Assembly: GCA_937996585.1 (NCBI GenBank)
Contig: CALKUW010000216.1
Location: 1 to 8,420, forward strand
Direction: 5' to 3'
DNA length: 8,420 nt
Source: an uncultured Flavobacteriales bacterium
GTDB taxonomy: Bacteria > Bacteroidota > Bacteroidia > Flavobacteriales_D > Sanyastnellaceae
The position numbers were made by a program, and so were the translations under genes. The notes below the pieces were generated by a model, which made no database searches, was not told the origin of the DNA, and saw only the letters and a program-made list of their open reading frames with translations. Every line of letters starts with the position of its first letter. Position 1 is the stretch's first letter. Positions 6,965-8,420 of the stretch are shown here, one piece after another.

Positions 6965-7642
6965 ATGCGCCTCCTCTTGTTCTGCTTCTCCATCTTCGCG
7001 TTCCTGCCCCTGTGGTCACAGACTTGCACCGACCTGCCCACCGACCAGTTGGGCGACTGTGATGCGGTCCTCGGTTGGGGGCGCGTTGCGGGGTTGTGCA
7101 CCAACATCAACGGTTGCGATGCGACCTACGCAGGGACGGATTGGTCGGAATTCATCTACGGCAGCCTCGAGGATTGCGCCTTTGCCTGCAGCACCCCTTG
7201 CGTCCAACCGGCCCTCATCGAGTTGGGCATGATGATCGACTGCATCGAGATCTATGAACCCGTCTGCGGTTGTGATGGGGTGACCTATTCGAACACCTGC
7301 CACGCCAACTACATCGGGGGCGTCGTTTCCTGGACAGACGGCCCGTGCATCGCCGTCGAATACGGGGGGTGCACCTACGCCCTCGCCTGCAATTACGACC
7401 CGGGGGCGGCCTTCGACGACGGTTCCTGCACCTTCCCGCCGGAGGATTGCTATTGGCCCGATACCTGGGCGACCGGGTGCACCTACATGGATGCTGTGAA
7501 CTACGACGCGAATGCCCTCGTGGACGACGGGACCTGCTTCCAGGACCCCTGTCCGCTCTGCTTCGGGGATGTCAATGGCGATGGTTGGGTCTCCGTCTCG
7601 GATGTCCTCGCCGTCCTCAGCATGTTCGGAGCCGGTTGCTGA
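6965..7642 (+). CDS. Secreted Cys-rich protein: Kazal module, Cys repeats, dockerin-like loop
   Basis: This 225-residue protein has a signal peptide at 1-19 (cut near Ser18-Gln19). Mature residues 21-75 hold six cysteines (21, 32, 45, 51, 71, 75) and end in F..GSLEDC-AFAC, like the close of a Kunitz domain, although the spacings differ from it. Residues 79-128 are a Kazal-type module with PVCGCDGVTYSNTC and a final Gly-Pro-Cys; Kazal domains inhibit serine proteases by a rigid loop. Two 21-residue repeats at 135-155 and 171-191 follow, of form GCTY..A.NYD..A..DDG[ST]C. The C-terminus carries one complete calcium-binding loop, D202-x-N204-x-D206-G-W-x-S210-x-x-D213, as in half a dockerin, then VLSMFGAGC. 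There is no T9SS sorting domain, so export across the outer membrane is unexplained. A role in protecting the cell from proteases is inferred. The reactive-site residue cannot be assigned with certainty. Confidence 0.88.
   Translation: MRLLLFCFSIFAFLPLWSQTCTDLPTDQLGDCDAVLGWGRVAGLCTNINGCDATYAGTDWSEFIYGSLEDCAFACSTPCVQPALIELGMMIDCIEIYEPVCGCDGVTYSNTCHANYIGGVVSWTDGPCIAVEYGGCTYALACNYDPGAAFDDGSCTFPPEDCYWPDTWATGCTYMDAVNYDANALVDDGTCFQDPCPLCFGDVNGDGWVSVSDVLAVLSMFGAGC
7367..7537 (+). repeat. Two NYD...DDG[ST]C protein repeats
   Basis: Residues 135-155 and 171-191 of the Kazal protein are two copies of a 21-residue unit. Both share G-C-T-Y, A at unit position 7, N-Y-D at positions 9-11, A at position 14 and D-D-G-[ST]-C at the end. 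They start 36 residues (108 bases) apart. The acidic D/N pattern between two cysteines resembles short calcium-binding, thrombospondin type 3-like units found in secreted proteins of marine Bacteroidota. That similarity is from memory of the family, not a search. Confidence 0.7.
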
Positions 7643-7649
7643 CCGGTTT
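7630..7649 (+). terminator. Hairpin across the Kazal gene's stop codon
   Basis: AGCCGGT (7630-7636) pairs with ACCGGTT (7642-7648) around the loop TGCTG, giving seven base pairs including one G-T wobble. The stop codon TGA (7640-7642) sits in the loop and the first closing base. Only three or four T follow (7647-7649), so it is a weak intrinsic terminator at best. It could instead protect the 3' end or act on termination of translation. Confidence 0.35.
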
Positions 7650-7707
7650 GTGGGTGGGGTGTCGGCACGATCGGTGACGGCCGTACTACATTGCTGCAAA
7701 AGCCCCC

Positions 7708-8232
7708 ATGATGCAATTCGCCATCCCCTGTACTGCGTTGGCAGCCATCCTGCTCGCCTCTTGTTCCGGCAACGTCGCGGATCAGCCTGAAGCGGACGCA
7801 CAGCGGCTGTTCGAGCGCAATGCCGCCACGGCCCGCCAGCTGGTGCTCGATTTCGATGCCGAGAGCGATGCCGCCCTGACCCACTTCGCGGACAGCGCGG
7901 TCTGGACCCCCACGCGTTTCGGCAGGACGGACACCATTCCCTTGGAAGAGGCGTGGGCGGGGTGGAAGCGCATGTGGGCGGCCTACGACCTCGAGCTGCT
8001 GAGCGACCTCGTCTTCCTTCCCGGTGTGGATCCCGAAACCAAGGCGCCGGACGGCTCGGTCCGCATCTACTTCGACTGGCGGTACACCAAGCCGGCCACG
8101 GACAGCACGGAAGCGCGTACGGCGGATCTTTCGCTCTACGAGGCCTGGGAATTCAACGCCGACGGCAAGATCTGGATGACCCAACTCTACGGCGACGTCG
8201 GCGCGATGCTCGCGGACCTCAATCGCGAGTAG
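7708..8232 (+). CDS. Lipoprotein, probable NTF2/SnoaL-like fold
   Basis: A 174-residue protein with a lipoprotein signal peptide: hydrophobic residues 4-17 run into the lipobox L16-A17-S18-C19, so Cys19 should become the lipidated N-terminus. The next residues (SGNVADQ) lack the acidic cluster that often sends Bacteroidota lipoproteins to the cell surface, so a periplasm-facing location is more likely (inference). The mature part opens with a helix, then has a hydrophobic/aromatic pattern (LTHFADSAVWTPTRFG, EEAWAGWKRMWAAYD, VRIYFDWRYTK, LSLYEAWEFNADGKI). This fits the alpha-plus-beta barrel of the NTF2/SnoaL superfamily, where DG-K-I before the last strand is common. No catalytic residues can be assigned and the function is unknown. 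The start could be ATG 7708 or ATG 7711; both keep the lipobox. A TACATTG at 7687-7693 resembles half of a promoter, but I find no matching -33 element. Confidence 0.83.
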   Translation: MMQFAIPCTALAAILLASCSGNVADQPEADAQRLFERNAATARQLVLDFDAESDAALTHFADSAVWTPTRFGRTDTIPLEEAWAGWKRMWAAYDLELLSDLVFLPGVDPETKAPDGSVRIYFDWRYTKPATDSTEARTADLSLYEAWEFNADGKIWMTQLYGDVGAMLADLNRE

Positions 8233-8263
8233 CCGATGGCAGGGTGATGCCTGCATGATCGGC
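8232..8263 (+). terminator. Hairpin at the lipoprotein gene's stop codon
   Basis: GCCGAT (8232-8237) pairs with ATCGGC (8258-8263). Inside it, GCAGG (8239-8243) pairs with CCTGC (8250-8254) around a six-base loop, with a one-by-three internal loop between the two stems. The 11 pairs are mostly G-C, and the structure begins on the last base of the stop TAG. No T run follows, so it may be a 3' stabilising structure or a factor-dependent end rather than an intrinsic terminator. Confidence 0.4.
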
Positions 8264-8351
8264 TTGCGGTCCAGTTGGGGTATGACGAAAGTCATTGCAT
8301 TTGGCGGGCATTCCGGCGATATTGAGGGACCTCACTGAATCAGACCGCCCC

Positions 8352-8420
8352 ATGAAATCGCACGACGTCATCATCGCCGGCACCGGCATATACGGCACGT
8401 CCATGGCGTGCATCCTCGCC
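8352..8420 (+). CDS. FAD/NAD(P)-dependent oxidoreductase, N-terminal 23 residues only
   Basis: The gene runs off the right edge after 23 codons. The visible peptide has a short polar start, then the strand DVIIAG and the dinucleotide-binding turn G10-T-G12-I-Y-G15, followed by a helix start (TSMACILA). This is the GxGxxG Rossmann motif at the very N-terminus, as in FAD-dependent monooxygenases, halogenase-like and geranylgeranyl-reductase-like flavoproteins. No signal peptide is present, so it is probably cytoplasmic, unlike its neighbours. The substrate cannot be told from this fragment. It lies 119 bases after the lipoprotein gene, so co-transcription is not assured. Confidence 0.75.
   Translation, partial: MKSHDVIIAGTGIYGTSMACILA

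Overview
The window comes from a GC-rich member of the Bacteroidota, probably Flavobacteriales or a related marine or freshwater lineage. The evidence is two adjacent large exported proteins, one ending in a type B (gliding-motility-type, CHU_C-like) and one in a type A type IX secretion system (T9SS) sorting domain. SprB-type repeats, PKD folds, a lamin-tail/CotH protein and a Kazal protein with NYD...DDGSC repeats add to this. Starts lack obvious Shine-Dalgarno sequences, as is usual in this phylum. The order-level placement is inference.

Layout, all on the + strand: (1) the 3' part of tRNA-Pro(UGG), cut by the left edge, and a strong intrinsic terminator (1-86); (2) about 170 bases without a gene; (3) a small exported protein resembling a heavy-metal-associated (HMA) domain with one cysteine (255-599), whose stop overlaps the start of (4) a 968-residue T9SS cargo protein with a seven-repeat propeller, PKD and SprB-like repeats (599-3505); (5) a 1084-residue lamin-tail/CotH-kinase protein with a type A T9SS sorting domain (3638-6892); (6) a 225-residue cysteine-rich secreted protein with a Kazal module, a possible Kunitz-like module, two short Cys repeats and one dockerin-like calcium loop (6965-7642); (7) a lipoprotein with a probable NTF2/SnoaL-like fold (7708-8232); (8) the first 23 codons of a Rossmann-fold FAD/NAD(P) oxidoreductase (8352 to the right edge).

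The five complete genes all encode envelope or exported proteins. Only the first two are clearly coupled; the others are separated by roughly 65-130 base gaps, some with hairpins at the stop codons. I see no mobile element, CRISPR array or phage gene. The most notable points are architectural: a lamin-tail domain that appears split by an inserted jelly-roll domain, a secreted CotH kinase that keeps its key motifs, and a small secreted protein that seems to combine two classes of protease-inhibitor scaffold. I did not find convincing evidence of a wholly new multi-gene system.
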